Source: Nitrosomonas oligotropha (lineage in GTDB: Bacteria > Pseudomonadota > Gammaproteobacteria > Burkholderiales > Nitrosomonadaceae). Taken from it: 64,000 bases of DNA. Location: the NCBI RefSeq assembly GCF_009833085.1, contig NZ_QRBZ01000031.1, forward strand, positions 62,001 to 126,000, given 5' to 3'. The notes under the pieces are model-generated. The model worked only from the letters and a program-made list of their open reading frames with translations, ran no database searches and was not told where the DNA came from. Shown piece by piece: positions 25,932 to 35,776 of this stretch. Every line of letters begins with the position of its first letter. The first letter of the stretch is position 1. The position numbers and the translations under genes are program-made.

Positions 25932-28025
25932 ATGTCAAACCCATTACTTGATTTTTCCGGACTGCCGCGTTTTGCGGAAATCAATAACGAACATATCACA
26001 CCGGCGATTGAAACGCTGTTAAAGGAAAATCGCGCGGTGATTGACAAAGTGCGGGCGGATGACAGCACGCCTTCCTGGCAGACTTTTGTGCAGCCGATGA
26101 CGGATGCCAATGAACGGTTATCCCGCGCTTGGGGACAAGTATCACATCTGAACGCAGTGATGAATACGCCGGAGCTGCGTGAGACCTATAATGCCAATCT
26201 GCCTTTGATCACGCAGTTTTATGCCGAATTGTCGCAGGATGTGCGGTTGTTTGAGAAATTTAAACAGTTACGTGCGAGTGCGGAATTCGATCAACTGACC
26301 CCGGCGCGGAAGCGAATCATCGATAATGAATTGCGCGATTTCCGTTTGGGCGGCGCCGAGTTACCGGCTGAAAAGAAACAACGTTTCCTGCGAATCCAGG
26401 AAGAACTATCAAAGTTGACATCCACGTTCAGCGATAATTTGCTGGACGCCACCAATGCCTATTCATTATTGATTGAAGATGCGGAGAAGGTAGCGGGTAT
26501 TCCGGACGATGTACTGCAACCGGCGCAGCAGTCAGCCACAGCGGATGGCAAAACAGGCTGGAAATTCACTCTGCATATGCCGTCGTATCTTCCCGTGCTG
26601 CAATATGCCGATAACCGCGAATTGCGCGAACAAATGTACCGCGCCTATGCGACGCGCGCCAGCGAGTTTGATAGCCAGGGCGATTCGAGCAAAGATAATA
26701 TGCCGCTGATCAATAAAATACTGGAACTACGCCGCGAAGCGGCGCACATGCTGGGCTATGATAATTATGCCGAGGTTTCGCTGGCGACAAAAATGGCAAC
26801 CTCTCCGCAGCAAGTTTTGGATTTTCTGAAAAAACTGGCTGCCAAGGCAAAACCGTACGCTGTGGCCGATCTACAGGCATTGCAACAGTTTGCCGCGGAA
26901 AAATTGAATCTGACTAAACTTGAAGCGTGGGATTTGGCGTATGTCAGCGAGAAATTGCGGCAAGAGCGCTACGCTTTTTCCGATCAGGAGGTTAAACAAT
27001 ACTTTCCTGAAGATAAAGTGTTGGCCGGTATGTTTAAAGTGGTGGAAAAACTGTACGGCATCCGCATCACGCTTGCCGCGCCTGCACGCAATATTCAGCG
27101 CTGGCATCCCGATGTGAAGTTTTTTGATATTCATGACGCCAACGGTGAGCTGATCGGTCAATTTTATTTGGATCTCTACGCCCGGCCTACCAAACGCGGC
27201 GGCGCCTGGATGGACGACGCGATTACACGCCGCCGGATCGATCATCAGCACACGCGGAAATCCACCATACAATTACCGGTTGCCTACCTGACGTGTAATT
27301 TTTCGGCACCGGTTACGATGGATGATCAACCGCGCCCGGCTTTATTTACGCATAATGAAGTGATCGTGTTGTTTCATGAGTTTGGTCATGGTTTGCATCA
27401 TTTAATGACCAAAGTGGAAGACTTGGGTGTATCCGGAATTAACGGCGTTGAATGGGACGCGGTGGAGTTGCCAAGCCAGTTCATGGAAAATTTCTGCTGG
27501 GAATGGGATGTATTGACCGGAATGACGCAGCACATTGAAACAGGAGAATCATTACCCAAAGCGCTGTTCGATAAGATGATCAAGGCCAAGAATTTCCAAA
27601 GTGGCTTGCAGATGCTGCGGCAGATTGAGTTTGCGCTGTTCGATATGCATGTGCACTTCGACTTCAGACCGGACAGCGATCGGACGGTATTGCAGTTATT
27701 GGATGATATCCGCAATCAGGTCGCAGTGATTATTCCACCAGGCTTTAACCGTTTCCCCAACAGCTTTGCGCATATTTTTGCCGGAGGTTATGCTGCGGGC
27801 TACTACAGCTATAAGTGGGCGGAAGTGCTTTCGGCGGATGCCTATAGCATGTTTGAAGAAACCGCTTCCGATGGCGTGGTGAATGCCGCGACGGGTTCGC
27901 ATTTTCTGGAAGAAATTCTGGCTGTGGGAGGAAGCCGCTCGGCGCTCGAATCGTTTATTGCGTTTCGCGGCCGCGAGCCGGAATTGGATGCATTATTGCG
28001 CCATAGTGGGATGGAAACGGCTTAA
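25932..28025 (+). CDS. prlC: Oligopeptidase A (M3 metallopeptidase)
   Basis: A 697-residue zinc peptidase of the thimet oligopeptidase family, close to E. coli PrlC/OpdA in length. HEFGH at 482-486 is the zinc site with catalytic Glu483; the third ligand Glu follows in the GVEWDAVELPSQFMEN segment. It degrades short peptides, including cleaved signal peptides, in the cytoplasm. GGAGCAAC precedes the ATG. It is monocistronic on reading. Confidence 0.95.
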   Translation: MSNPLLDFSGLPRFAEINNEHITPAIETLLKENRAVIDKVRADDSTPSWQTFVQPMTDANERLSRAWGQVSHLNAVMNTPELRETYNANLPLITQFYAELSQDVRLFEKFKQLRASAEFDQLTPARKRIIDNELRDFRLGGAELPAEKKQRFLRIQEELSKLTSTFSDNLLDATNAYSLLIEDAEKVAGIPDDVLQPAQQSATADGKTGWKFTLHMPSYLPVLQYADNRELREQMYRAYATRASEFDSQGDSSKDNMPLINKILELRREAAHMLGYDNYAEVSLATKMATSPQQVLDFLKKLAAKAKPYAVADLQALQQFAAEKLNLTKLEAWDLAYVSEKLRQERYAFSDQEVKQYFPEDKVLAGMFKVVEKLYGIRITLAAPARNIQRWHPDVKFFDIHDANGELIGQFYLDLYARPTKRGGAWMDDAITRRRIDHQHTRKSTIQLPVAYLTCNFSAPVTMDDQPRPALFTHNEVIVLFHEFGHGLHHLMTKVEDLGVSGINGVEWDAVELPSQFMENFCWEWDVLTGMTQHIETGESLPKALFDKMIKAKNFQSGLQMLRQIEFALFDMHVHFDFRPDSDRTVLQLLDDIRNQVAVIIPPGFNRFPNSFAHIFAGGYAAGYYSYKWAEVLSADAYSMFEETASDGVVNAATGSHFLEEILAVGGSRSALESFIAFRGREPELDALLRHSGMETA

Positions 28026-28262
28026 CCGGAGAATTGCATCACTTTGTCCATTCTATTGTTGAGCCGATAATTTATAAAGTGCAGGCATAATCTGTCGTAT
28101 ATTGACCGCTGGGTGCCTGATGCATTGGAAGCTTCTTAATTATTCCGCTGAGTATCGATGGATGGCCGTCTGAACAAAAATAGCACTTTGTGCGGGGGTG
28201 TATTGAACCTATCGTATAAATGTGGCAAGATCGACCAAATTTTTATTAGAAGAAATAAGAAC

Positions 28263-29051
28263 ATGATTAATATTATCCGTACCGTAGCTGTCGCTGTACT
28301 GGTTTCTAGTTTATTTTTAACGGGTTGTGCCTCAACGAAGACAACGGCGAGTGCGAGTGCGAGTGCGAACAACCAGAACAATGCGAACGATCCGCTGGAA
28401 TCGATGAATCGCGCTGTTTTTAATTTCAATGAAATGGTGTACGACAATGTTTTTGACCCTGTGGCCAGAGGCTATAAACGGGTTACACCTGATCCGATTG
28501 AAATGGTTGTCGGAAACTTTTTCTCCAATTTGAATGAAGTGGTGGTCATCACTAACTCAATGCTGCAATTAAATTACGAAAGCGCGCTTGCCAGCAGTGC
28601 ACGTTTATTGGTCAATACCACTTTCGGGATATTCGGTATGATCGATATCGCCAGTGATATCAGTGCTGTGAGCGATATTAATCTCAACAAGCGCAACGAA
28701 GATTTCGGTCAGACATTGGGACGCTATGGTGTCAGCAGCGGACCTTACATCGTATTGCCTTTGCTGGGACCAAGTTCTGTTCGTGATACGTTCGGTATCG
28801 CTGTCGACAGCTTCTTTATGGATCCTGTGACACAAGGGGTGACGGGTGTCTTTATGACCAATGTTCCTTATCTTAATACAACAGCGCTACGTTTCCCTGT
28901 GGCTGCAGCGAGAACGGTTAATGCAAGGGCGCAATTCCTGGAACAAGATAAGACACTGGAAGAAGCTGCATTGGACAAGTATGAATTCGTACGCGATGCT
29001 TATTTGCAAAGACGTACAAGTCTGGTGAACAACAAGGCTGAAGAAAAATAA
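28263..29051 (+). CDS. mlaA: MlaA (VacJ) outer-membrane lipoprotein
   Basis: A 262-residue lipoprotein from ATG 28263; an earlier in-frame ATG at 28158 has no support. The signal peptide ends in the lipobox LTGC with acylated Cys at about residue 22, then an ASASASA linker encoded by a hexamer repeat. The MlaA domain follows with NDPLESMNRAVFNFNEMVYD, RLLVNTTFGIFGMIDIA, and DFGQTLGRYGVSSGPYIVLPL. MlaA removes phospholipids from the outer leaflet of the outer membrane and passes them to MlaC. Other mla genes are not in the window. A strong terminator follows. Confidence 0.93.
   Translation: MINIIRTVAVAVLVSSLFLTGCASTKTTASASASANNQNNANDPLESMNRAVFNFNEMVYDNVFDPVARGYKRVTPDPIEMVVGNFFSNLNEVVVITNSMLQLNYESALASSARLLVNTTFGIFGMIDIASDISAVSDINLNKRNEDFGQTLGRYGVSSGPYIVLPLLGPSSVRDTFGIAVDSFFMDPVTQGVTGVFMTNVPYLNTTALRFPVAAARTVNARAQFLEQDKTLEEAALDKYEFVRDAYLQRRTSLVNNKAEEK
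28347..28364 (+). repeat. Tandem hexamer GCGAGT x3
   Basis: Three exact copies of GCGAGT, with a degenerate fourth (GCGAAC), encode Ala-Ser repeats in the MlaA linker just after the lipid anchor. Change in copy number would lengthen the tether without shifting the frame. Confidence 0.8.
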
Positions 29052-29119
29052 ATAGCGCGGGAATCGTTTTGATCTTCGGATGCGTGCCGCATCCGGACGC
29101 GTACCGATAGAGTAGATAC

Positions 29120-29174
29120 AAACAAGGCACATTGATTAGGAAGAACTCCGCTAATCAGTGTGCTTTGTTTTTTG
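29120..29174 (+). terminator. Rho-independent terminator after mlaA
   Basis: A stem of about 20 base pairs (29120-29139 with 29150-29169, two mismatches or wobbles) with a ten-base loop is followed by a T-rich run. It ends the mlaA transcript about 70 bases after the stop. Confidence 0.85.
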
Positions 29175-29274
29175 TCAATCCAAGAAAAGAAGCCGATGCT
29201 GCTATGCCGCTACGATGGTGGCCATAGATCGAGTATCAATGAGGTGGATTTAGAGATGGTGGAGATCTGAGTTA

Positions 29275-30426
29275 ATGAAAAATCCCGTAGTTATTATTGG
29301 AAGCGGATTAGCCGGTTATGCGGTGGCGCGTGAATTGCGTAAACTGAATACGGAACTTGATGTTGTCATGCTATCTGCCGATCATGGCGGTTTTTACTCC
29401 AAGCCCATGCTGTCAAATGCATTGTCATCCGGGAAAACCCCCGAGTCGATTGTCAACGGTGACGCCGTTCAAATGGCGGCACAATTGAAAATTTCCATTC
29501 GACCTCACTGCCGTGTCAGCGCGATTGATCAAGCCGCGCGTGCGGTGACATTGGCCGATGGTGAGAAAATTCCTTACAGCCAATTGGTTTTGGCGTTGGG
29601 TGCCGATCAAGTGCATTTGCCCCTTTCAGGCGATGGTGTGGCGGATATATTGACGATTAACGATCTCGACGATTATAAAAAATTTCGTGTTGCACTGACC
29701 GGAAAAAAACGTATCAGCATCATTGGCGCGGGTTTGATCGGTTGCGAGTTTGCCAACGACCTGGCGACCGCCGGTTACCAAGTCGATGTGATAGATATCA
29801 GCGCGCAGCCGCTGGGGCGTCTTTTGCCGCCAGCGGGCGGGGCATTTATACGGCAAAGGCTGGAAGCGGCGGGTGTGGTTTTTCATTTGAACGCATCCAC
29901 GCAGTCTGTTGATCAAGCGCAAGAAAGGCAACGCCTGACATTCGCCGATGGAAACGTAATTGAATCAGATATCGTTCTGTCCGCGGTCGGGTTACGCGCG
30001 CGAACACAACTGGCCGCAGCGGCCGGTATTCCCGTTAATCGTGGAATTGTCGTTAACCGCTTGTTACAAACACAGTTTGACGATATCTACGCCTTGGGGG
30101 ATTGCGCCGAAGTGGCAGGAAAAGTGTTGCCTTTTGTGATGCCGATCACGCATGCAGCCCGCGCCCTGGCGGCAACGCTTGCAAGCAACCCGACTGAAGT
30201 CCGCTATCCGGCGATGCCGGTTATCGTAAAAACACCTGCATGTCCTGCGGTTGTTTCGCCGCCTGATTTCACTATAAAAGGTGAATGGCATGTGGAGGCT
30301 GATCAGAATGGCGTAAAGGCGCTCTACCAGGATGAAACCGGCCGGTTGCTTGGTTATGCTCTGTTGGGTGCGGCGACACAAGAAAAAAATAGCCTTACTC
30401 CCCACTTACCTCCGGTATTGGAGTAA
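29275..30426 (+). CDS. FAD-dependent NAD(P)H oxidoreductase, rubredoxin-reductase type
   Basis: A 383-residue two-dinucleotide-binding flavoprotein. GSGLAGYAVARELRKLN at about 8-24 binds FAD, IIGAGLIGCEFANDLATAG at about 142-160 binds NAD(P)H, and DDIYALGDCAEV at about 263-274 is the second FAD motif. The sequence resembles rubredoxin-NAD reductases of the AlkT/RubB kind, which feed electrons to rubredoxin. No rubredoxin gene is seen nearby, so the partner is unknown; a nitrite-reductase-like or ferredoxin-reductase role is possible. Confidence 0.75.
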   Translation: MKNPVVIIGSGLAGYAVARELRKLNTELDVVMLSADHGGFYSKPMLSNALSSGKTPESIVNGDAVQMAAQLKISIRPHCRVSAIDQAARAVTLADGEKIPYSQLVLALGADQVHLPLSGDGVADILTINDLDDYKKFRVALTGKKRISIIGAGLIGCEFANDLATAGYQVDVIDISAQPLGRLLPPAGGAFIRQRLEAAGVVFHLNASTQSVDQAQERQRLTFADGNVIESDIVLSAVGLRARTQLAAAAGIPVNRGIVVNRLLQTQFDDIYALGDCAEVAGKVLPFVMPITHAARALAATLASNPTEVRYPAMPVIVKTPACPAVVSPPDFTIKGEWHVEADQNGVKALYQDETGRLLGYALLGAATQEKNSLTPHLPPVLE

Positions 30427-30495
30427 GAAACATTTCTTGCTTTTGGTGATCTACTCCCGGACGAGCCATTAAAAAAATTCACAATATTTGCAGCG

Positions 30496-31110
30496 ATGAA
30501 ATTTCTCTTTGATCTATTTCCGGTAATTTTATTTTTCCTGGCGTTCAAGCTGTACGATATCTTCATCGCCACTGCGGTTGCGATAGTGGCAGCGATTGCA
30601 CAAATAGCCTGGCTTTGGTTTCGCAATCGCCACGTCGATAAAATGATGTGGATCAATTTGGCTGTTATTGTCATTTTTGGCGGTGCGACATTAATATCCC
30701 AGGATGAAACATTCATCAAATGGAAACCGACCGTGTTGTATTGGTTGATTGCAACCGTTTTATTGGGATCCAATGTAATTTTCAAAAAAAACCTGATACA
30801 GGCAATGCTCGAAAAACAGATGGTTTTGCCGCCTTTGGTCTGGAGCAGGCTCAATTTAAGCTGGGTGGGGTTTTTTCTAACGATGGGGTGTGTCAACCTG
30901 TATGTCGCGTTTAATTTTCCGGTGGATACCTGGGTTACATTCAAGTTGTTTGGTGCTACGGGAATGATGCTTGTTTTTGTAATCGCACAAGTGATGATGT
31001 TAGGAAAATATTTGCAAGATGCCCCGGCTGCATTGACTGAGGATGCTCCTGTCAATGAACCGGATGATTTCAAGAATGAAAGAGAAAATAAAGCGAATAA
31101 GGAACGATAA
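30496..31110 (+). CDS. yciB: YciB / inner membrane septation protein A
   Basis: A 204-residue membrane protein with five to six hydrophobic segments. It starts [23 protein letters not shown], and has the [11 protein letters not shown]-like [15 protein letters not shown] and a [20 protein letters not shown] segment in the second half, as in YciB/IspZ, which is needed for normal septation and envelope integrity. Its stop overlaps the ATG of yciI by one base (TAATG), so the two are translationally coupled. A parvulin gene follows, a common order in betaproteobacteria. Confidence 0.93.
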   Translation: MKFLFDLFPVILFFLAFKLYDIFIATAVAIVAAIAQIAWLWFRNRHVDKMMWINLAVIVIFGGATLISQDETFIKWKPTVLYWLIATVLLGSNVIFKKNLIQAMLEKQMVLPPLVWSRLNLSWVGFFLTMGCVNLYVAFNFPVDTWVTFKLFGATGMMLVFVIAQVMMLGKYLQDAPAALTEDAPVNEPDDFKNERENKANKER

Positions 31111-31412
31111 TGTTATACGCCATTAATGGAGAAGATGTGCCGGACAGCTTAGGAAAACGGATGACAGTCCGTCCGGAGCATCTGAAAAGAATTCAAGTAT
31201 TACAAGATGAAGGACGCTTGATTTTAGCCGGGCCTTATCCGGCTATCGACAGTCAAGATCCTGGCCCTGCGGGGTTTTCCGGCAGTTTGATTGTGGCCGA
31301 GTTTGAGTCCCTGGAAGCAGCGCAGGCATGGGCTAACGCCGATCCCTACGTTAGCGCGGGCGTCTATAAGAAAGTGACCGTAAAACCTTTTAAAAAAGTG
31401 CTGCCGGCATAA
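31110..31412 (+). CDS. yciI: YciI-like protein
   Basis: A 100-residue ferredoxin-like fold protein: [17 protein letters not shown] at the start, [17 protein letters not shown] with the conserved His, then LAGPYPAID and [19 protein letters not shown]...DPYVSAGVY. The His and Asp pair is thought to be catalytic in the YCII family, but the reaction is unknown. It directly follows yciB. Confidence 0.9.
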   Translation: MLYAINGEDVPDSLGKRMTVRPEHLKRIQVLQDEGRLILAGPYPAIDSQDPGPAGFSGSLIVAEFESLEAAQAWANADPYVSAGVYKKVTVKPFKKVLPA

Positions 31413-31568
31413 AGCAACGGCAGCATCATGTCTTCAACAGTATCAAGTTATTCAATAGAAATAATGGTCTGTAGAGATTCACGTCGATTCAGTTAAGGCG
31501 TATACTTTCTTGCGGCGATATATTCTGGCGAATATAAATTTTATCTCAATCACAAAAAAGGAAATTCA

Positions 31569-32363
31569 ATGCGTTTGACGAAATTCTCACAGGCAATGAT
31601 GATTAGTGTTTTAGGAGTGATTACACTATCAGCTCAAGCCCAATCAACAGGTACCGTGGCTAAGGTAAATGGCGTAGCGATTCCGCAGTCACGTCTGGAA
31701 TTAATGGTGAAGGCCAGTGCGGCGCAGGGTCAGCCTGATGGTCCGGAAATGAGAAAGGCTTTGCGTGAAAATCTGATCGCTGAAGAGATTCTCGCGCAAG
31801 AAGCAGCGAAAAAGAAATTGGATAAAGATCCCGATGTCATCGCACAACTTGAAATAGCCCGCCAGGCAGTGCTGGTGAGAGCTTTTCAGGCGGATTACAT
31901 CAGAAATAATGTGGTGAGTGAAGAGACTTTACGCAAAGAATACGAAGTTCTGAAAGTGCAAATGGGGGACAAAGAATACAAGGCACGCCATATTCTTGTC
32001 GCCAATGAAAATGAAGCCAAGGATATTATTGCAAAACTCAAAAAAGGCGGTAATTTTGCAAAAATAGCGGAAGAGAAATCGATTGACGACGGCAGTAAAG
32101 AAAATGGCGGCGAGCTTAATTGGAGCCCACCGGCCGCTTATGTCAGACCATTTTCCGAGGCGCTGGTGAAATTATCCAAGGGGGCATTGACGGAACAACC
32201 GGTGCAAACTTCTTTTGGCTGGCACGTGATTCAGTTGATGGATATCCGCCCAATGGAAGTACCGCCTTTTGAAGAAGTGAAACAAAATATTCAGCAACGT
32301 GTATTGCAGCGCGAATTTGGAACAGTGGTACAAGAATTGCGCAGCAAAGCAAAAGTAGAGTAA
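31569..32363 (+). CDS. Periplasmic parvulin-type peptidyl-prolyl isomerase
   Basis: A 264-residue protein with an N-terminal signal peptide ending near SAQAQS (about residue 26). A SurA-like helical domain follows, then a single rotamase domain (about 130-235) with KARHILVANENEAKDI, GGELNWSPPAAYVRPF and TSFGWHVIQLMD. Such PpiC/PrsA-like chaperones isomerise prolines and help outer-membrane protein folding. AAAAGGAAATTCA is a clear ribosome binding site. It is separated from yciI by 156 bases that include its own promoter region. Confidence 0.9.
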   Translation: MRLTKFSQAMMISVLGVITLSAQAQSTGTVAKVNGVAIPQSRLELMVKASAAQGQPDGPEMRKALRENLIAEEILAQEAAKKKLDKDPDVIAQLEIARQAVLVRAFQADYIRNNVVSEETLRKEYEVLKVQMGDKEYKARHILVANENEAKDIIAKLKKGGNFAKIAEEKSIDDGSKENGGELNWSPPAAYVRPFSEALVKLSKGALTEQPVQTSFGWHVIQLMDIRPMEVPPFEEVKQNIQQRVLQREFGTVVQELRSKAKVE

Positions 32364-32414
32364 CGCTTGTAATTGCGATGCGCCCCGGGTAGATCGGACA
32401 GCGATGCTGTATTT

Positions 32415-33494
32415 TTACAGCGAAGCAGTTTTTTCCACCCGGGGAGATAGCGCGCAAAGTAACTCATAGCTGGTCGTACCAGCGCTCTGAGCCACTTCAT
32501 CAACACCCAATCCCTTTCCCCACAATGTAACCGGACTATTCAGTCCGGCATTTTCAATACCGGTTAAGTCTACCGCGAGCATGTCCATTGACACCCGGCC
32601 CAACAACCGGCTGCGTTGATTATTGACCAATACCGGGGTGTTCGTCGGCGCATGGCGTGGATATCCATCCGCATAACCGCATGCGACAATGCCGATGCGC
32701 ATTGGCTCGGCCGTTTGAAAAAGGCCGTGATAACCGACTCTGTCACCAACTCCCAAATCCTGTGTGGCGATAATTCTGCTCGATAGTGTCATGACGGGCC
32801 GCAGGTCTAATTCCGCCGCAGTTTTATCTGTAAAAGGCGAAGCGCCGTATAGCATAATGCCAGGGCGCACCCAATCGGTATGCGTGACAGGATAACGAAT
32901 AATCGCTGCTGAATTTGCGAGTGAGCTGGGATAACGGCGGTGCTCTTTCGTGATGGCTTCAAAGTACTGTAACTGTCCAATGACATTCTCTGCTTCGTCG
33001 GGCTCATCAGCGGAAGCAAAGTGTGTCATCAATGTAATGTTTTTGTAGTATTGCTTTTCGATCAGTGTGCCGATGGCTGGTGAAAATTGCTGTGGCGCCA
33101 GCCCCAGACGATTCATCCCGGTATTGATCTTGATAAACAAATCAATGTTGTAATGTTTGGAGGCTGACAACATGGCAATTTGCTCAGCATGATGAACGAC
33201 CGCGCTCAAACGGTATTGCTCAAGGATTGCTAATTCTCCGGTTGAAAAAAAACCTTCCAGGAGCAGGATGGGATGCTGGTAACCGGCGTCGCGCAGGCAT
33301 ATTGCCGCATCCAGTTCCAGTAGCCCGAATCCATCGGCGTCTTTGAGGGCGCTGGCGCTATGGAGTAATCCATGGCCGTAAGCATTGGCTTTAAGGATGG
33401 CCATGATGCGCGATTGTGGAGCATGTTGGCGGACTACGGATAGATTATGAGTTAAAGCGGCAAGGTCGATAAAAGCTTGGGTAGGGCGTGGCAT
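32415..33494 (-). CDS. alr: Alanine racemase
   Basis: A 359-residue PLP enzyme from ATG 33492-33494 (MPRPTQAFIDLAALTHNL), preferred over upstream in-frame codons because family members start there. AILKANAYGHGL holds the PLP-binding Lys, the C-terminal domain includes GRVSMDMLAVDLT, and a Tyr base lies in VGYHGLF. It makes D-alanine for peptidoglycan. It is convergent with the parvulin gene and divergent from lplT. Confidence 0.95.
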   Translation of the reverse strand: MPRPTQAFIDLAALTHNLSVVRQHAPQSRIMAILKANAYGHGLLHSASALKDADGFGLLELDAAICLRDAGYQHPILLLEGFFSTGELAILEQYRLSAVVHHAEQIAMLSASKHYNIDLFIKINTGMNRLGLAPQQFSPAIGTLIEKQYYKNITLMTHFASADEPDEAENVIGQLQYFEAITKEHRRYPSSLANSAAIIRYPVTHTDWVRPGIMLYGASPFTDKTAAELDLRPVMTLSSRIIATQDLGVGDRVGYHGLFQTAEPMRIGIVACGYADGYPRHAPTNTPVLVNNQRSRLLGRVSMDMLAVDLTGIENAGLNSPVTLWGKGLGVDEVAQSAGTTSYELLCALSPRVEKTASL

Positions 33495-33755
33495 TAATTT
33501 AATGTTCAGAATAAGCAAGAGCGAGTATTATTCGCAAGTTTTTTATAATAATCTAATTTTGTGATGCCGATTTAACTTTTATGTCGCCATACCTTAACAT
33601 GCGAAGTGGCATGATGTGCTAATCTTGTGCACGCGACTGGAAGCGCTTAAAGGGATCAACAGCTGGTGATTTTGTTACACAGGCGATGTATCGCATGCAA
33701 GAATGATTCAATATCCTGAATCCACTCAGAAAAAATAAATATACAAGGAAATAGC

Positions 33756-35030
33756 TTGGAACGCGGTTTTTATACGATTATGGCAGCGCAGTTTTTCTCT
33801 TCATTGGCAGATAACGCGTTGCTGGTTGTGGCGATTGCATTGTTGATTGATTTACATGCACCGGCCTATTTAACACCCATGCTGAAGTTTGTTTTCGTGT
33901 TGTTCTACGTTATTTTGGCTCCTTTCGTTGGCGCATTTGCGGATTCTATGCCGAAAGGGCGCGTCATGTTTATTAGCAACACCATTAAAATTACCGGTTG
34001 CGGATTACTCTTCACCGCGATGCATCAATATTTCGCATTGGCTGCGTATGCGGTTGTGGGGCTCGGTGCGGCCGCCTATTCGCCAGCCAAGTACGGCATC
34101 TTGACCGAATTGTTGCCTGCGGAGAAATTGGTGATTGCCAATGGTTGGATCGAAGGATTAACGGTGGCATCGATAGTACTGGGCACGGTATTGGGCGGCG
34201 TGCTCATTACTCCTTCCGTTGCCGACGTGCTGCTGCAGTTTGATTTTCCTGTTATTGACATGGGGATCGATAACGCATTGGAAAGCGGTATCCTGATCAT
34301 TGCTGTCATTTATGCCATCGCGGCACTGTTCAATTTGTACATCCCGAATACCGGCGTTGATCATCGTATTCCCAAAAAGAACCCTTTCTTTCTGATTCAC
34401 GAGTTTAGTCACTGTGTGAAATTATTATGGACCGATAAGCTGGGACAAATCTCGCTTGCGGTGACCACGCTGTTTTGGGGAGCAGGCGCGACCTTACAGT
34501 TTATTGTGTTGAAATGGGCGGAAGTGGCGATGAATTATCCGCTCAATCAAGCTGCGCAATTACAGGGTGTGGTTGCAGTGGGGATTGCCGTGGGTGCTGT
34601 GATGGCAGCCCGGTGGATTTCGCTGCGCCAGTCTGTCAAAGTAATTCCACTGGGCATTGCGATGGGTATTGTGGTGATGGCAATGATTCTGGTGAAAGAC
34701 CTGTGGATCGCAATCACATTGCTGATGCTGATTGGCGGCCTGGCAGGATTCTTCGTCGTGCCGATGAATGCTTTACTGCAACATCGCGGACATATTTTGA
34801 TGGGTGCCGGGCATTCCATCGCGGTGCAAAATTTCAATGAAAACCTGAGTATTCTGGCGATGCTGCTACTCTATGCGCTGCTGATATGGTTTGAAGTGCA
34901 CATCTATATTGTGATTGCCGCTTTCGGCCTGTTTGTTTCTGTCATGATGGCATTGATCCGGAAATGGCATTTGTTGAATCAAAGTAAGGAAGATTCGCTT
35001 CATTTGATCGGGGCAAAGAAAACACACTGA
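33756..35030 (+). CDS. lplT: Lysophospholipid transporter LplT
   Basis: A 424-residue MFS transporter with about twelve hydrophobic segments. It starts at TTG 33756 behind AAGGAA with five-base spacing; the first residues ERGFYTIMAAQFFSSLADNAL match the LplT start. LplT flips lysophospholipids into the cytoplasm for re-acylation by Aas. No aas gene follows here, unlike enterobacteria where lplT and aas are adjacent. It is convergent with udg and divergent from alr. Confidence 0.92.
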   Translation: MERGFYTIMAAQFFSSLADNALLVVAIALLIDLHAPAYLTPMLKFVFVLFYVILAPFVGAFADSMPKGRVMFISNTIKITGCGLLFTAMHQYFALAAYAVVGLGAAAYSPAKYGILTELLPAEKLVIANGWIEGLTVASIVLGTVLGGVLITPSVADVLLQFDFPVIDMGIDNALESGILIIAVIYAIAALFNLYIPNTGVDHRIPKKNPFFLIHEFSHCVKLLWTDKLGQISLAVTTLFWGAGATLQFIVLKWAEVAMNYPLNQAAQLQGVVAVGIAVGAVMAARWISLRQSVKVIPLGIAMGIVVMAMILVKDLWIAITLLMLIGGLAGFFVVPMNALLQHRGHILMGAGHSIAVQNFNENLSILAMLLLYALLIWFEVHIYIVIAAFGLFVSVMMALIRKWHLLNQSKEDSLHLIGAKKTH

Positions 35031-35065
35031 TTTCGCATGCAACTCTGTCGCATGAAGAACAAATG

Positions 35066-35776
35066 CTATCGCAGTGATTGCATCGTCGTTTGTGCGAAAC
35101 ACAAATCTTTCCAGGCTTTTGCTTTTTCAGGCAGAGAACGCAGCAGATAAGCCGGATGGTAGGTAACAATCAACGGTATGCCGGAATAATCGTGTACTTT
35201 CCCGCGCAAACTGGAAATGCTGTCGTCGCACTTCAAAAGATTCTGCGCGGCAACTTTGCCTAAGGCGACGATGAGCTTGGGTCTGATTAATGCAATCTGC
35301 CGGGTTAAGTAAGGCTCGCATTGCAGTGCTTCATTCGCGCTCGGATTTCTGTTATTGGGCGGGCGGCACTTGACGATATTGGCGATATAGACTTGTTCGC
35401 CGCGCTTTAAGTGAATCGCGGCGAGCATTTGGTCCAGCAGCTTGCCGGCTTGACCGACAAACGGCTCGCCGATTTCATCTTCGCGCGCGCCGGGACCTTC
35501 TCCAACGAACAACCAATCGGCATTCTCAGCGCCGACGCCAAATACGGTCTGGATGCGTGTCTGGCTTAAAGGGCACGCAACACAATGCGTTACCGCCGCC
35601 TTCAATTGATCCCAATCCATCTGCGCGATGGGCGGCTGCGCTGTGCTTTTCCCAAGCTCGGGCGGCAGTGGAAAATTTCTGCTTTCAGCAACCTGCGGCT
35701 CCGCGGTGTCTGATTTTAAGCGCCACACCGGCAGCAAATTCAATTCCTTCAGTATTTGCCTGCGCCGGGTATTCAT
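35066..35776 (-). CDS. Uracil-DNA glycosylase, family 4 (Fe-S)
   Basis: A 236-residue enzyme from ATG 35774-35776, whose ATG overlaps the rimI stop as ATGA. Signatures: CVACPLSQTRIQTVFG with two Fe-S cysteines, FVGEGPGAREDEIGEPFVGQ (motif A), NIVKCRPPNNRNP with a third cysteine, ALQCEPYL with the fourth, and VTYHPAYLLR (motif B). It removes uracil from DNA. The first 70 residues are a variable extension common in these UDG-IV proteins, which may bind polymerase. It is the third gene of a tsaB-rimI-udg unit. Confidence 0.93.
   Translation of the reverse strand: MNTRRRQILKELNLLPVWRLKSDTAEPQVAESRNFPLPPELGKSTAQPPIAQMDWDQLKAAVTHCVACPLSQTRIQTVFGVGAENADWLFVGEGPGAREDEIGEPFVGQAGKLLDQMLAAIHLKRGEQVYIANIVKCRPPNNRNPSANEALQCEPYLTRQIALIRPKLIVALGKVAAQNLLKCDDSISSLRGKVHDYSGIPLIVTYHPAYLLRSLPEKAKAWKDLCFAQTTMQSLR

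Noticed and set aside
32380-32445. CCCGGG-type inverted repeat spanning the alr 3' end
   Set aside because: The arms are far apart and partly within coding sequence, and there is no T-run, so a terminator call is not justified.
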